Assembly: GCF_014493765.1 (NCBI RefSeq)
Contig: NZ_JACTVJ010000022.1
Span: 43,274 to 107,273 of the forward strand
Length of the DNA stretch: 64,000 nt
Source of the DNA: Streptomyces polyasparticus
Lineage (GTDB): Bacteria > Actinomycetota > Actinomycetes > Streptomycetales > Streptomycetaceae
Direction: 5' to 3'
Every line of letters begins with the position of its first letter. Within the stretch, counting starts at the first letter, position 1. Under the pieces are notes generated by a model. The model did not search any database and was not told the origin of the DNA. It saw only the letters and a list, made by a program, of their open reading frames with translations. The position numbers and the translations under genes are program-made. Shown piece by piece: positions 1 through 8,487 of the stretch.

Positions 1-527
1 TCGGCCATATCGGCAAGGGCGGTGCGCTCGCGGTCAATCTCTCCAACGTGGGGCGGGCGATCCCCACCCTCGCCATCCTCGTGCTGCTCACCATGACGCC
101 GCTCGGCCGCCACGGCGATCTGCCCACGCTGATCGCGCTGGTGCTCTTCGCCGTGCCGCCGCTGCTCACCAACGCCTATATCGGTATGCGCGAGGTCGAC
201 CGCTCGGTCGTGGAGGCCGCGCGCGGCATGGGCATGAGCGGAGGGCAGGTGTTCCTGCGGGTCGAACTGCCCCTCGCGTATCCGCTGATCATGACCGGGC
301 TCCGCTCGGCGACCGTGCAGGTCGTGGCGACCGCGGCCCTGGCGGCGATGGCCGGTGAGGGGGGCCTCGGGCGGATCATCACGTACGGCTTCGCGGTGCA
401 GAACACCGCGCAGGTGGTGGCCGGCGCGATCCTCGTCGGCGGCCTTGCGCTCCTGGTGGAGCTGGTGCTCGTGCTGGTCGGCAAGTGGTGCGACCCGATG
501 CGCGGGCGCACGTCGTCGGCTGTCTGA
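1..527 (+). CDS. Osmoprotectant ABC transporter permease (5' truncated)
   Basis: Membrane subunit of a glycine betaine/choline-type ABC importer of the ProW/OpuB family. The frame is open to the left edge, so the true start lies outside; about 174 residues are visible. Hydrophobic helices surround the permease coupling loop (EAARGMGMSGGQVFLRVELP region, about residues 65-85 of the visible part), which docks onto the ATPase. The next gene in the same direction encodes the matching binding protein, so these are the end of an importer operon whose ATPase gene would lie to the left. The family is secure; the exact substrate is inferred. Confidence 0.9.
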   Translation, partial: GHIGKGGALAVNLSNVGRAIPTLAILVLLTMTPLGRHGDLPTLIALVLFAVPPLLTNAYIGMREVDRSVVEAARGMGMSGGQVFLRVELPLAYPLIMTGLRSATVQVVATAALAAMAGEGGLGRIITYGFAVQNTAQVVAGAILVGGLALLVELVLVLVGKWCDPMRGRTSSAV

Positions 528-534
528 GACGCCC

Positions 535-681
535 TCTTCGAGACGACTTCCTTGAGGCGGCTTCGCTGAGACAACTTCGCCGGGACGACTTCGCCGAGAC
601 AGCTCCTTCGGACGACTTCCTTCAGGCGACTCCTTCAGACAACTCCTTCAGGCAACTCCTTCAGACAACTTCCTTGCGACA
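535..681 (+). repeat. Degenerate GACRACTTC(C)TTC tandem repeats between permease and binding-protein genes
   Basis: About eleven imperfect units of 12-15 bp related to GACRACTTCCTTCAG fill almost the whole gap between the two transporter genes. Units near the right end (CTCCTTCAGACAA) are the most alike. No ribosome site or promoter is obvious inside. It looks like a slippage-expanded intercistronic spacer. Confidence 0.75.
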
Positions 682-699
682 ACCATGAATGGTGGATCC

Positions 700-1692
700 A
701 TGAACAAGTTCCCGCGTGGCATACGGATGGCGGCGGCCGCGGCCGTGGTCGTGGCTCTCGGCGCGGGGCTGACCGCGTGCGGCGGCGACAGCCTGGAGGA
801 CAAGGGCTCGGGCGGCTCCGGCGACAGCGGCAGCGGCGGTGACAAGAAGGGCTCGCTGGTGGTGGGTTCGGCCGGATTCACCGAGTCCAAGGTCCTCGCC
901 GAGCTGTACGCACAGCTGCTCGCCGATGCCGGATACGACACCTCGATCAAGACCGTCGAAACGCGTGAGCTCTATGAACCAGCCCTGGAAAAGGGCGATA
1001 TCGACGTCGTCGCCGAGTACGCGGCGACGCTCGCGGAATTCCTCAACGCCAAGGTGAACGGCCCCGAGGCCCCCGAGAAGAAGCCGGTCGCGTCCAGCGA
1101 TGTGGCCAAGACGGTCGCCGAGTTGGAGAAGCTCGCGAAGCCGCGCGGGCTCACGGTCCTTCCGGCCGGCGAGGCCGTGGACCAGAACGCTTTCGCGGTC
1201 AGCAAGGAATTCGCGGAGAAGAACAACCTCAAGACCCTCTCCGATCTCGGCAAGTCCAAGCTCAAGGTGAAGATCGCGGCCGGTGAGGAATGCGAGGTGC
1301 GGCCGTTCTGCGCGCCCGGTCTGAAGGCGAAGTACGGGATCGACGTCGCCGGGATCGACCCCAAGGGCGTCGGCACCCCGCAGTCCAAGCAGGCCGTGAA
1401 GAACGGTGAGGACCAGCTGGTGCTCACCACCACGACCGACGCGACGCTCGGCAACTTCGACCTGGTCCTGTTGGAGGACGACAAGAATCTGCAGAACGCG
1501 GACAACGTCCTGCCGGTCGTCAACACCAAGGACGCGGGTGCCAAGGAGATCGCGGACGTTCTCGCGAAGCTCACGCAGACCCTCACGACGGAGGACCTCA
1601 CGGAGCTCAACAGGAAGGTCGACGCCGAGCGTGTGAAGGAGACCGATGCGGCGAAGGAGTACCTGGAGTCGAAGGGGCTGCTCAAGAAGTAG
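700..1692 (+). CDS. Osmoprotectant ABC transporter substrate-binding lipoprotein
   Basis: Extracellular binding protein of the ProX/OpuBC family (OpuAC fold). A positively charged N-terminus and hydrophobic segment end in the lipobox LTAC, with the lipidated Cys at about residue 27, followed by a Gly/Ser linker. The mature part begins LVVGSAGFTESKVLAELYA, typical of this family. I chose ATG at 700 because GGTGG lies just before it; an in-frame ATG at 685 has no ribosome site and would add five residues. It follows the permease gene and probably shares its transcript. Confidence 0.9.
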   Translation: MNKFPRGIRMAAAAAVVVALGAGLTACGGDSLEDKGSGGSGDSGSGGDKKGSLVVGSAGFTESKVLAELYAQLLADAGYDTSIKTVETRELYEPALEKGDIDVVAEYAATLAEFLNAKVNGPEAPEKKPVASSDVAKTVAELEKLAKPRGLTVLPAGEAVDQNAFAVSKEFAEKNNLKTLSDLGKSKLKVKIAAGEECEVRPFCAPGLKAKYGIDVAGIDPKGVGTPQSKQAVKNGEDQLVLTTTTDATLGNFDLVLLEDDKNLQNADNVLPVVNTKDAGAKEIADVLAKLTQTLTTEDLTELNRKVDAERVKETDAAKEYLESKGLLKK

Positions 1693-1826
1693 GGGTCTGT
1701 TCGAGAAGAAGTAGACGGTGGTGCGGTGAGGGCGGTGGAGTGTTCCGTGCGGAGTTCAGTAACCGGAAGGGAACAGATTGCCGGGCGGGGGTCCGAGTGA
1801 TGCCTACGCGCGGTAAATTTCTGGCC

Positions 1827-2894
1827 ATGCCACGTGGACGCCACCGCCATTCACCCCCACTGCACCGACTGCTTCCGCCGTCGACGGTCGCCGCCGTGTC
1901 CGTTCTCGCCGCGGCGAGTACCTGGCTGGTTCCCGACACCGTGGTGCTGCGCGCACTCGCCGGGGTCGCGGCGGCCTCCGCCGTGGTCGGCGCGATCGTC
2001 ATGCGCCGCTGGGACCGGCTCGCAGGGAAGCGGGTCGCCGAGCTGACGCGGGCGCGGGCGAGCGACGAGTGGAAGTACGACGAGCGCATAGCCGAGCTGG
2101 AGACGGATCTCGACGAATCGCGTGAGCTGCGCGGCAAGCTCGAGGCGCGGCTGCGGTCGAAGCGGGGTGAACTTGCGGCGCTGCGGGGCGAACACGCGGC
2201 GTTGCTGCGGCGGTACGCCACGGCGGAGACGGAGCGGGCGAGCGCGCTCGAAGGGCGGCGTCAGCTGGCGATCGAGGCTGCGGCTCCGGCGCGGGCGTTG
2301 CCGCCGGCGGGGGCGGATGGTGTGCCGCGGGGGACGGTGTCGCTGTACCTCAAGGCGAATGCGGCCCTGGACAAGTTGGCGAAGGTGCCGCAGCAGCGGG
2401 GTGGCGGGGGCGTCGGGCCCGTGGGTTCGGGCTCTGTGGGCTCCGTGAACGGGATGCCTGCGGTGGGGGCTGGTTCGGCCTCTGCCTCTGCCTCTGCTTC
2501 GGCTTCGGCTTCGGCTTCGGAGGAGGCGACGGAGCAGGGGAAGTCCGAGGCGGTCGTCGCGCATGAGCGTGCGGCCGCCTTGTCCCCGGTGGCCCGGCCC
2601 GCGGTGGCCGTGGCGCCGCATACGCCGGTGCGCCGGCCGTTGATCGGTGGCTTCGACTTCTTCGGTACGAAGTCGGGGGGCGGCGCGGCGGAGATCGCGG
2701 CGGTGCAGAACGAGGACCTCGCGGATGTGGTGGGGGCGGAGGCTCTCGCGGTGCACAAGGCGGAGGCCGAGGGGCAGTTCAAGGCGCGGGAGACGGCGGA
2801 GCGGGCGGTCGGCGAGGTCATCGACCTCACGGCCCACGACGAGACCGAGCAGATCGACGTGGCGTCCCTGCGCTCGGTGGCTTCGGGCGGCTGA
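1827..2894 (+). CDS. Membrane-anchored coiled-coil protein of unknown function
   Basis: A 355-residue protein with two hydrophobic segments near the N-terminus (about residues 20-36 and 42-60). A long Glu/Arg/Leu-rich predicted coiled coil follows (about 65-145), then a low-complexity Ala/Ser/Gly region. No catalytic motif was recognised. The start at 1827 is supported by TAAATT seven bases upstream (leaderless pattern); ATG 1800 and the track start at 1740 are less likely. A perfect Ala-Ser hexanucleotide repeat lies inside. It resembles conserved Streptomyces membrane/secreted proteins without assigned function. Confidence 0.7.
   Translation: MPRGRHRHSPPLHRLLPPSTVAAVSVLAAASTWLVPDTVVLRALAGVAAASAVVGAIVMRRWDRLAGKRVAELTRARASDEWKYDERIAELETDLDESRELRGKLEARLRSKRGELAALRGEHAALLRRYATAETERASALEGRRQLAIEAAAPARALPPAGADGVPRGTVSLYLKANAALDKLAKVPQQRGGGGVGPVGSGSVGSVNGMPAVGAGSASASASASASASASEEATEQGKSEAVVAHERAAALSPVARPAVAVAPHTPVRRPLIGGFDFFGTKSGGGAAEIAAVQNEDLADVVGAEALAVHKAEAEGQFKARETAERAVGEVIDLTAHDETEQIDVASLRSVASGG
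2478..2519 (+). repeat. In-frame hexanucleotide repeat encoding (Ala-Ser)7
   Basis: Seven consecutive six-base units: three GCCTCT followed by four GCTTCG. They encode seven Ala-Ser dipeptides in the membrane coiled-coil protein. The switch in codon choice halfway shows two separate expansions. Changes in copy number would keep the reading frame. Confidence 0.9.
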
Positions 2895-3027
2895 GGCTCG
2901 GTTCCGACCCGCCGGTCTGACCTGCGTCCCGCCGGTTTGGCCGCGTGCCCGGTTCGTCTCGTTGGCTTGGCCGCGGGTCTGTTCCGGCTGGTCCGCTTGC
3001 CGCCGCCTGCTGCTTCGCTTTGGGGTC

Positions 3028-3133
3028 GGTGCCGGGGTGGGGTACCTGGTTTTCGGGCAATGTGGGCCGGTACCGAGGGACTCACCTTGTTGCCAACGGT
3101 CCGCCCGAAAACCAGGCACCTCACCCCGTCCCC
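3028..3133. terminator. Large inverted repeat (31-bp arms, 44-bp loop)
   Basis: Arms at 3028-3058 and 3103-3133 match at 27 of 31 positions and include the perfect core CCTGGTTTTCGGGC. It lies about 130 bp past the coiled-coil gene. Such a stem could end transcription or be a structured RNA; there is no U-tract. Confidence 0.55.
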
Positions 3134-3308
3134 TCCCGCCGCATCGCGGCTGCAGGTCGGATGGGGTTCTGGTCCGGCCGCATCACGTTGGGGGTCGGGC
3201 GGGTGGGCTTGTGCCCCGGCAACGGCTTGCGGCTGCGGGCCGAGTGGGGTTCTGGCTCGACCGGTGCGCGGCCGCGTGCGGCCACGCTGGACGGAGCGTC
3301 CACCTCCA

Positions 3309-3545
3309 GCCCGTCCGGCGTTTGAGGACGAGCGCGTTCAGCGCGATAGGGGGCAAGGGGCGAAGCCCCAAGAGGCCCACCCACCCGGGTGCTCACAAGA
3401 CCCAGGAGCGAAGCCCCACGTCGGCCCACCCACCCCGGGGGCCTGGGGGCGCAGCCCACGCCCGCGGCGAAGCCGCAAATCGATACAGCGGGAAGGGGCG
3501 GGGTGGGGGAAAGCCCGCCGCAGGCGCAGGCGCAGGCGCAGGCAC
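3309..3545 (+). repeat. Dispersed GC-rich hairpin element, copy 1 (long form)
   Basis: Begins with CCGTCCGGCGTTTGAGGA and ends with GCCCGCCGCAGGCGCA. Inside are several stems of the type GGGGCGAAGCCCC and the conserved GGGAAGGGGCGGGG block. The same outline recurs at 11073, 53217, 56890 and 62605. Together with the stretch 2895-3308, which holds the large inverted repeat and no convincing gene, it fills the gap before the methyltransferase gene. Confidence 0.75.
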
Positions 3546-3577
3546 GAGGTGGGCCGGGGCCCAGGGATACTCGTGGC

Positions 3578-4585
3578 GTGACCACAGGAATCCGTTGGCG
3601 GGACGCCGTCGAGCAGGCGTTGTACGGGCCCGGTGGGTTCTATCTGCGGCCGGAAGGGCCCGGCGGGCATTTCCGCACCTCCGTGCACGCGTCCCCGCTG
3701 TACGCCCAGGCCGTCGCCGAGCTCCTGACCCGCGTCGACCGTGCCCTCGGCCACCCCGGCACCCTCGACTTCGTCGATGTGGGCGCCGGGCGGGGCGAGT
3801 TGACGCAGGGAGTGCTCAGGATGCTGGAGCCGGCGACGGCCGCGCGCGTCAGGGCGTACGCCGTCGAGCGGGCGGAGAGGCCGACCGGCATCGACGCCGC
3901 GGTCGAGTGGACCGCCGAGATCCCCGCGGACATCAACGGCCTGCTCTTCGCCAACGAGTGGCTCGACAACGTGCCCGTCGACGTCGCCGAGGTCGACGAG
4001 AACGGCATCGCCCGCGAAGTCCTCGTACACGAAGACGGCACCGAGACGCTCGGACAGCCCCTCGCCCCGGGCCCCGACAGCGAGTGGCTCGCGCGGTGGT
4101 GGCCGCTGGGCGACGAGCCCGGCAACCGGGCCGAGATCGGGCGGCCGAGGGACGAGGCCTGGGCGCGGGCGGCCGGGGCGGTGCGCCGCGGTCTGGCCGT
4201 GGCCGTGGACTACGCGCACGGCAGGGAGCACCGGCCCCCGTTCGGGACGCTCACCGGATTCAAAGAGGGCCGCGAGTGCCGGCCCGTACCGGACGGTTCC
4301 TGCGACATCACCGCCCACGTCGCCCTGGACGCCTGTGCCTGCGACGGCGCCGTACTCCTGACGCAGCGCGAGGCGCTGCAGGCGCTGGGCATCCCCGCAG
4401 GCCGCCCGCCGCTCGCGCTCGCCTCCACCGATCCGGCGGGTTACGTGCGCGCGCTCGCGCGGGCGGGCGAGGCCGCCGAACTCACCGCGCGCGGCGGCCT
4501 CGGCGACTTCGGCTGGCTGCTCCAGCCGGTGGGCATCGCGCCCCAGGCGCTACTTGTCGATGTCCCCGACCACGAAGAACAGTGA
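3578..4585 (+). CDS. MidA/NDUFAF7-family SAM-dependent methyltransferase
   Basis: A 335-residue member of the family (COG1565) whose mitochondrial member NDUFAF7 dimethylates an arginine of the complex I 49-kDa subunit. The N-terminus carries the family hallmark [20 protein letters not shown], and the SAM-binding loop [10 protein letters not shown] is at about residues 66-75. The GTG at 3578 gives the normal family N-terminus; the open frame extends upstream into a repeat element and is not coding there. Its 3' end overlaps by 36 bp the end of the convergent nuoD2 gene, which encodes the bacterial counterpart of the known substrate. Role in complex I assembly is inferred. Confidence 0.85.
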   Translation: MTTGIRWRDAVEQALYGPGGFYLRPEGPGGHFRTSVHASPLYAQAVAELLTRVDRALGHPGTLDFVDVGAGRGELTQGVLRMLEPATAARVRAYAVERAERPTGIDAAVEWTAEIPADINGLLFANEWLDNVPVDVAEVDENGIAREVLVHEDGTETLGQPLAPGPDSEWLARWWPLGDEPGNRAEIGRPRDEAWARAAGAVRRGLAVAVDYAHGREHRPPFGTLTGFKEGRECRPVPDGSCDITAHVALDACACDGAVLLTQREALQALGIPAGRPPLALASTDPAGYVRALARAGEAAELTARGGLGDFGWLLQPVGIAPQALLVDVPDHEEQ

Positions 4586-5701
4586 GCCGAGGATCGCGAC
4601 CATGTCCGCGACCAGCGTGCCGGGCAGCAGCTCGATGAGGGCCTGGATGTTGTTGTACGAGGCCGAGCGGAGCTTGAGGCGGTACGGGGTCTTCTCGCCC
4701 TTGGAGACCAGGTAGTAGCCGTTGATGCCGAGCGGGTTCTCGGTCCAGGCGTACGTGTGGCCCTCAGGGGCCTTGAGCACCTTCGGCAGCCGCTGGTTGA
4801 TCGGGCCGGGCGCAAGGTCCGCCATGCGGTCGAGGCACGCGTCGGCCAGGTCCAGGGAGTTGTGCGTCTGCTCCAGGAGGACCTCGAAGCGGGCCAGGCA
4901 GTCGCCCTCCTCGCGCGTGACCACCTTCAGCGCCGACTGCAGCTCGCCGTACGCGAGATACGGCTCGTCGCGGCGCAGGTCGAAGTCCACGCCGGAGGCG
5001 CGGGCGATGGGCCCGCTCACTCCGTACGCGTGGACGGCCGCGGCGGTCAGTTCGCCGACCCCGCGCGTACGGGCGCGGAAGATCTCGTTGCCGAGGACGA
5101 GGCGGTCGTAGACGTCCATCCGGGAGCGGACCGAGGCAACCGCCGCGCGGGCGCGCTGCGTCCATCCCAGAGGCAGGTCCTCCTTGAGGCCGCCGACCCG
5201 GTTGAACATGTAGTGCATCCGGCCGCCGGAGACCTCCTCCATCACCGCCTGGAGTTCCTCGCGTTCCCGGAAGGCATGGAACACCGGGGTGATTCCGCCC
5301 AGTTCGAGAGGGTACGAACCAAGGAACATCAGGTGGTTGAGGACGCGGTTCAGCTCGGCGAGCAGAGTGCGGGTCCACACGGCACGTTCGGGCACCTCCA
5401 TGCCGAGCATCCGCTCGACGGCGAGGACCACACCCAGCTCGTTGGAGAAGGCGGAGAGCCAGTCGTGGCGGTTGGCCAGCATCACGATCTGCCGGTAGTC
5501 GCGCGCCTCGAAGAGCTTCTCGGCGCCGCGGTGCATATAGCCGATGACCGGCTCGGCCTGCACGATGCGCTCACCGTCGAGCACCAGCTTCAGGCGCAGC
5601 ACGCCGTGCGTGGACGGGTGCTGTGGGCCGATGTTGAGCACCATGTCGGTGCTCTCCGCGGCTCCGCCGATACCGATCATGGTCTCCGTCTTGGGACTCA
5701 T
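4550..5701 (-). CDS. nuoD2: NADH-quinone oxidoreductase subunit D (second copy, NuoD2)
   Basis: A 383-residue 49-kDa-type subunit of complex I, part of the peripheral arm near the quinone site. Hallmarks: [38 protein letters not shown] and the C-terminal [14 protein letters not shown]. The start at 5701 ([11 protein letters not shown]) is preferred over the longer frame, which runs back into the divergent PH-domain gene. No other nuo gene lies in the window, so this is a stand-alone copy, as in S. coelicolor (nuoD2, from memory). Arg58 in YMHRGAEK aligns with the arginine methylated by NDUFAF7 in the human subunit. Confidence 0.93.
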   Translation of the reverse strand: MSPKTETMIGIGGAAESTDMVLNIGPQHPSTHGVLRLKLVLDGERIVQAEPVIGYMHRGAEKLFEARDYRQIVMLANRHDWLSAFSNELGVVLAVERMLGMEVPERAVWTRTLLAELNRVLNHLMFLGSYPLELGGITPVFHAFREREELQAVMEEVSGGRMHYMFNRVGGLKEDLPLGWTQRARAAVASVRSRMDVYDRLVLGNEIFRARTRGVGELTAAAVHAYGVSGPIARASGVDFDLRRDEPYLAYGELQSALKVVTREEGDCLARFEVLLEQTHNSLDLADACLDRMADLAPGPINQRLPKVLKAPEGHTYAWTENPLGINGYYLVSKGEKTPYRLKLRSASYNNIQALIELLPGTLVADMVAILGSLFFVVGDIDK

Positions 5702-5733
5702 GCGCACAGTCTGTCGTACGTAGGGTGGTAGTC

Positions 5734-6270
5734 GTGAAGCCAGGGGAGACCGGGATGACGGCGGGGACGACGAGCGGGGTGCCCGGCGGGCGCGCTCCAC
5801 AGCAGAAGGAGCCGAGCTGGCAGGGGCTGCCGGCCGCGATGCTGAGGCTGCGCAGGCTGCTGCTCGTGCTGTGGCTGGCGCCGATCACGGTCGGCACCGC
5901 CGTGCTCCTGTGGCTGTTCGCAGGTCCGGTCTGGGCGCTCTTCGCGCTGATCCCCGGCTTCTTCCTGGTCTGGGGCTGGCCGATGCTCGGGCGGAACTGG
6001 CGCTCGTGGCGGTACGCGGAGCGCGCGGACGATCTGCTGATCCAGCGCGGTGTGATGTGGCGCGAGGAGACGGTCGTCCCGTACGGGCGGATGCAGCTCG
6101 TGGAGGTCGAATCGGGGCCGCTGCAGCGGAAGTTCGGCCTGGCGAGCCTGCAGCTGCACACGGCGGCGGCCGCCACGGACGCGACCATCCCCGGGCTCGA
6201 CCCCGCCGAGGCCGAACGCCTGCGGGACCGGCTCACCGAGCTGGGCGAGGCCCGATCGGCGGGGCTGTGA
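5734..6270 (+). CDS. PH-domain membrane protein (YdbS-like)
   Basis: Small membrane protein with two adjacent hydrophobic helices ([18 protein letters not shown] and [18 protein letters not shown]) followed by one bacterial PH-like domain (bPH2), with the typical [21 protein letters not shown] motif, 20 residues or so after the helices. Function of this family is unknown. Two starts compete: GTG 5734 lies seven bases after TAGGGT (leaderless), while ATG 5755 has GGGGAG six bases upstream. The next gene overlaps by four bases, and the two proteins probably form one membrane complex, as in the B. subtilis ydbS-ydbT pair. Confidence 0.8.
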   Translation: MKPGETGMTAGTTSGVPGGRAPQQKEPSWQGLPAAMLRLRRLLLVLWLAPITVGTAVLLWLFAGPVWALFALIPGFFLVWGWPMLGRNWRSWRYAERADDLLIQRGVMWREETVVPYGRMQLVEVESGPLQRKFGLASLQLHTAAAATDATIPGLDPAEAERLRDRLTELGEARSAGL

Positions 6271-7607
6271 ACCCGGAGGCGGAGGAGCAGGCCACGGAAG
6301 CCCGGCCCGCGCCCGGCGAGCGGCGGCTGCACCCCGTCACCCCCCTGCGCCGCGCCTGGGCCCCGGTCGCCGTCGGCGCTGGCTGGGCGGTGCACGATCC
6401 GGACGGCGCGTACCGCCGGGTCTCCGACCTCGCCGCCGAGACCGTGCTGCTCGCCGGCGGCGCGCTGGTCCTCTTCGCCTGCCTCTACGGATTCCTCAGC
6501 TGGTGGTTCACGCACTTCTCGGTCACCGACACCGAGCTGCGCATCCGCACCGGCCTGGTCTTCCGCCGCACCGCGCACATCCGGCTCGACCGGCTGCAGG
6601 CCGTCGACCTGAACCAGCCGCTGCTCGCCCGCTTCCTGGGCGTCGCCAAGCTGAAGATGGACGTCATCGGCGCGGACAAGAAGGACGAACTGGCGTATCT
6701 CAGCGAGCCCGACGCCCGCGCCCTGCGCGCCGAACTCCTCGCCCGCGCGGCCGGGTTCGCGCCCGAGCACGCCCGCGAGGTGGGCGAGGCACCGGCCGCG
6801 GTCCTGCTGCACGTACCGCCGAAGATGCTCGCGATCTCCCTGGCCCTGTCCGGCGGAATGTGGGCGTGGGCGGTCACCGGCATCGCCGTGCCGGTCGGGC
6901 TCTGGTTCCTCACGCATTCCCTTCCGCTGGTCATCGGCACCGGGATCCCGCTCCTGGGCGCGGCGGGCGCGAGCAGCGTGGGGCGGTTCATCAAGGAGTA
7001 CGACTGGACCGTCGGCGCCTCCCAGGACGGCCTGCGCCTCGACCACGGCCTGCTCGACAAGGCGCACGAGACGGTGCCGCCGGGCCGGGTGCAGACCGTG
7101 CACATCGTCGAGCCGCTCCTGTGGCGGCGGCGCGGCTGGGTCCGGATCGAGCTGGATGTCGCCGGATCCTCCAACGACGTCCTGGTGCCGGTCGCGCCCC
7201 GCGAGATCGCCGAAGCGGTGATCGAACGGATCCTGCCGGGCGTCGTCGTCCCCTCCGGCCTCTCCCGGCCGCCGGCCTCGGCGCGCTGGTGCGTACCGCT
7301 GTGGTGGCGCGGCTACGGCCTCGCGGTCACCGAGACGGTCTTCGCCGCCCGCCACGGCCGTCTGAGCCGCAAGCTCTCCCTGGTCCCGCACGCCAAGGTG
7401 CAGAGCGTACGGCTGTCGCAGGGGCCCTGGATGCGGCTGCACGGCGTGGCTGACATCCACGTCGAGACCGGAGCCAACACCTCGGTCGCGGCCCGGCTGC
7501 GGTCCTCCGCCGAGGCCTCGGAGCTCCTGGAGTCCCAGGCGGAGCGCTCGCGTACGGGGCGGCGGGAGGCGCGGCCCGACCGGTGGATGGCGGGGGAGGG
7601 GGCGTGA
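6267..7607 (+). CDS. PH-domain membrane protein with several bPH2 repeats (YdbT-like)
   Basis: A 446-residue membrane protein. Hydrophobic hairpins alternate with bPH2-type domains: TDTELRIRTGLVFRRTAHIRL near residue 95, then WTVGASQDGLRLDHGLLDKAHETVP, then a third about LAVTETVFAARHGRLSRKL. Each domain shows the pattern 'hydrophobic-R-hydrophobic-Q-V-x' after a basic strand. GTG 6267 overlaps the stop of the preceding gene (GTGA), indicating translational coupling. The pair probably works at the cytoplasmic membrane; no enzyme motif was seen. Confidence 0.8.
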   Translation: MNPEAEEQATEARPAPGERRLHPVTPLRRAWAPVAVGAGWAVHDPDGAYRRVSDLAAETVLLAGGALVLFACLYGFLSWWFTHFSVTDTELRIRTGLVFRRTAHIRLDRLQAVDLNQPLLARFLGVAKLKMDVIGADKKDELAYLSEPDARALRAELLARAAGFAPEHAREVGEAPAAVLLHVPPKMLAISLALSGGMWAWAVTGIAVPVGLWFLTHSLPLVIGTGIPLLGAAGASSVGRFIKEYDWTVGASQDGLRLDHGLLDKAHETVPPGRVQTVHIVEPLLWRRRGWVRIELDVAGSSNDVLVPVAPREIAEAVIERILPGVVVPSGLSRPPASARWCVPLWWRGYGLAVTETVFAARHGRLSRKLSLVPHAKVQSVRLSQGPWMRLHGVADIHVETGANTSVAARLRSSAEASELLESQAERSRTGRREARPDRWMAGEGA

Positions 7608-7655
7608 GGCCGCGCCCTTGCGCCCGCCACCTTGCTTCGGGCTTGCGCCCACGCC

Positions 7656-8330
7656 CTACTTCGCGGCCGCGGCCTCCTGCCGGCGCACCATCTCGTTGAT
7701 CCACTCCGGTGCGTACGGAGAGGTGCAGCCCGGCGAGGTCGGGTAGTCCTTCAGAACCTCCAGACGCTCACCGATGGCCAGCGCGCGGGCGCGCAGCCCC
7801 GGGTTCTCGATGCCGATCTGGGCGAGCACCATGTTCATCGCCCACTGCAGGCGCTCCGGAGCATCCTTCATCTCGGCCTCGACCACATCGAGCAGCCCGT
7901 CGAGATCGAGCCCCTCGGGCTTCTTGACCACGCGCTCGGCGGTCAGCGCCCAGCCGGCACTGGCCACCGCAGGGTCCGGGTCCTCGGTCCAGGCGAGCCG
8001 CAGCTCCTCGGCGTGCTTGCTCTTCTTGACCACGTAGTTCACGAGCCAGTCCTGGACCTTCGGCGTACGGGACCGGCGCAGCATCGCGTCCAGCTGATCC
8101 CGTTCGAAGGCCTTCGGCCGGCAGATCAGCAGCGCGAGCAGCTTCGCCGCGGTGTCATCGGTGGCCCACAGCTCCTCCGCGAGCTCCTGCTGGGTCTTGA
8201 GCCGCTTGGCGATGGCCCGCAGCTTGCCGAGATTGACCCCGTGATCGTCCCCGTGCTTCTCGTTGACGGCCCGGACCTTGGGCTCGTCCAGCGCGGCGAG
8301 CTCCGCGAGCAGCTCCTCGACCTGGTCCAC
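7656..8330 (-). CDS. DNA alkylation repair (AlkD-like) HEAT-repeat protein
   Basis: A 224-residue all-helical protein of the COG4912 DNA alkylation repair family. Successive helical pairs (VRAVNEKHGDDHGVNLGKLRAIAK, LALLICRPKAF, KVQDWLVNYVV, ASAGWALTAERVV) resemble HEAT repeats, and the C-terminal GCTSPYAPEWI is a family signature. Relatives bind alkylated DNA and excise bulky cationic bases; activity here is inferred. The GTG start has GAGGTG just upstream. It is transcribed away from the two-component operon to its right. Confidence 0.75.
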   Translation of the reverse strand: MDQVEELLAELAALDEPKVRAVNEKHGDDHGVNLGKLRAIAKRLKTQQELAEELWATDDTAAKLLALLICRPKAFERDQLDAMLRRSRTPKVQDWLVNYVVKKSKHAEELRLAWTEDPDPAVASAGWALTAERVVKKPEGLDLDGLLDVVEAEMKDAPERLQWAMNMVLAQIGIENPGLRARALAIGERLEVLKDYPTSPGCTSPYAPEWINEMVRRQEAAAAK

Positions 8331-8487
8331 GACGGGTCACCTCGGTTCCTTCTCCGTACGGCTGCGGATTCAGGGTAGGTCAGGGCCGGGCGCAGCACCG
8401 TATCCACCTTGGGGAGTACGCCCCCGCTCCACGTATCGCCCCTGCGGTTGACCCCAGCACGTGCCCCCCGTCTCTACGCTGGGTTAC

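Noticed and set aside
2647-4638. 663-residue Arg-rich frame spanning a repeat element and the methyltransferase
   Set aside because: Extreme Arg/Pro content, crosses an intergenic hairpin element, out of frame with the recognised gene.
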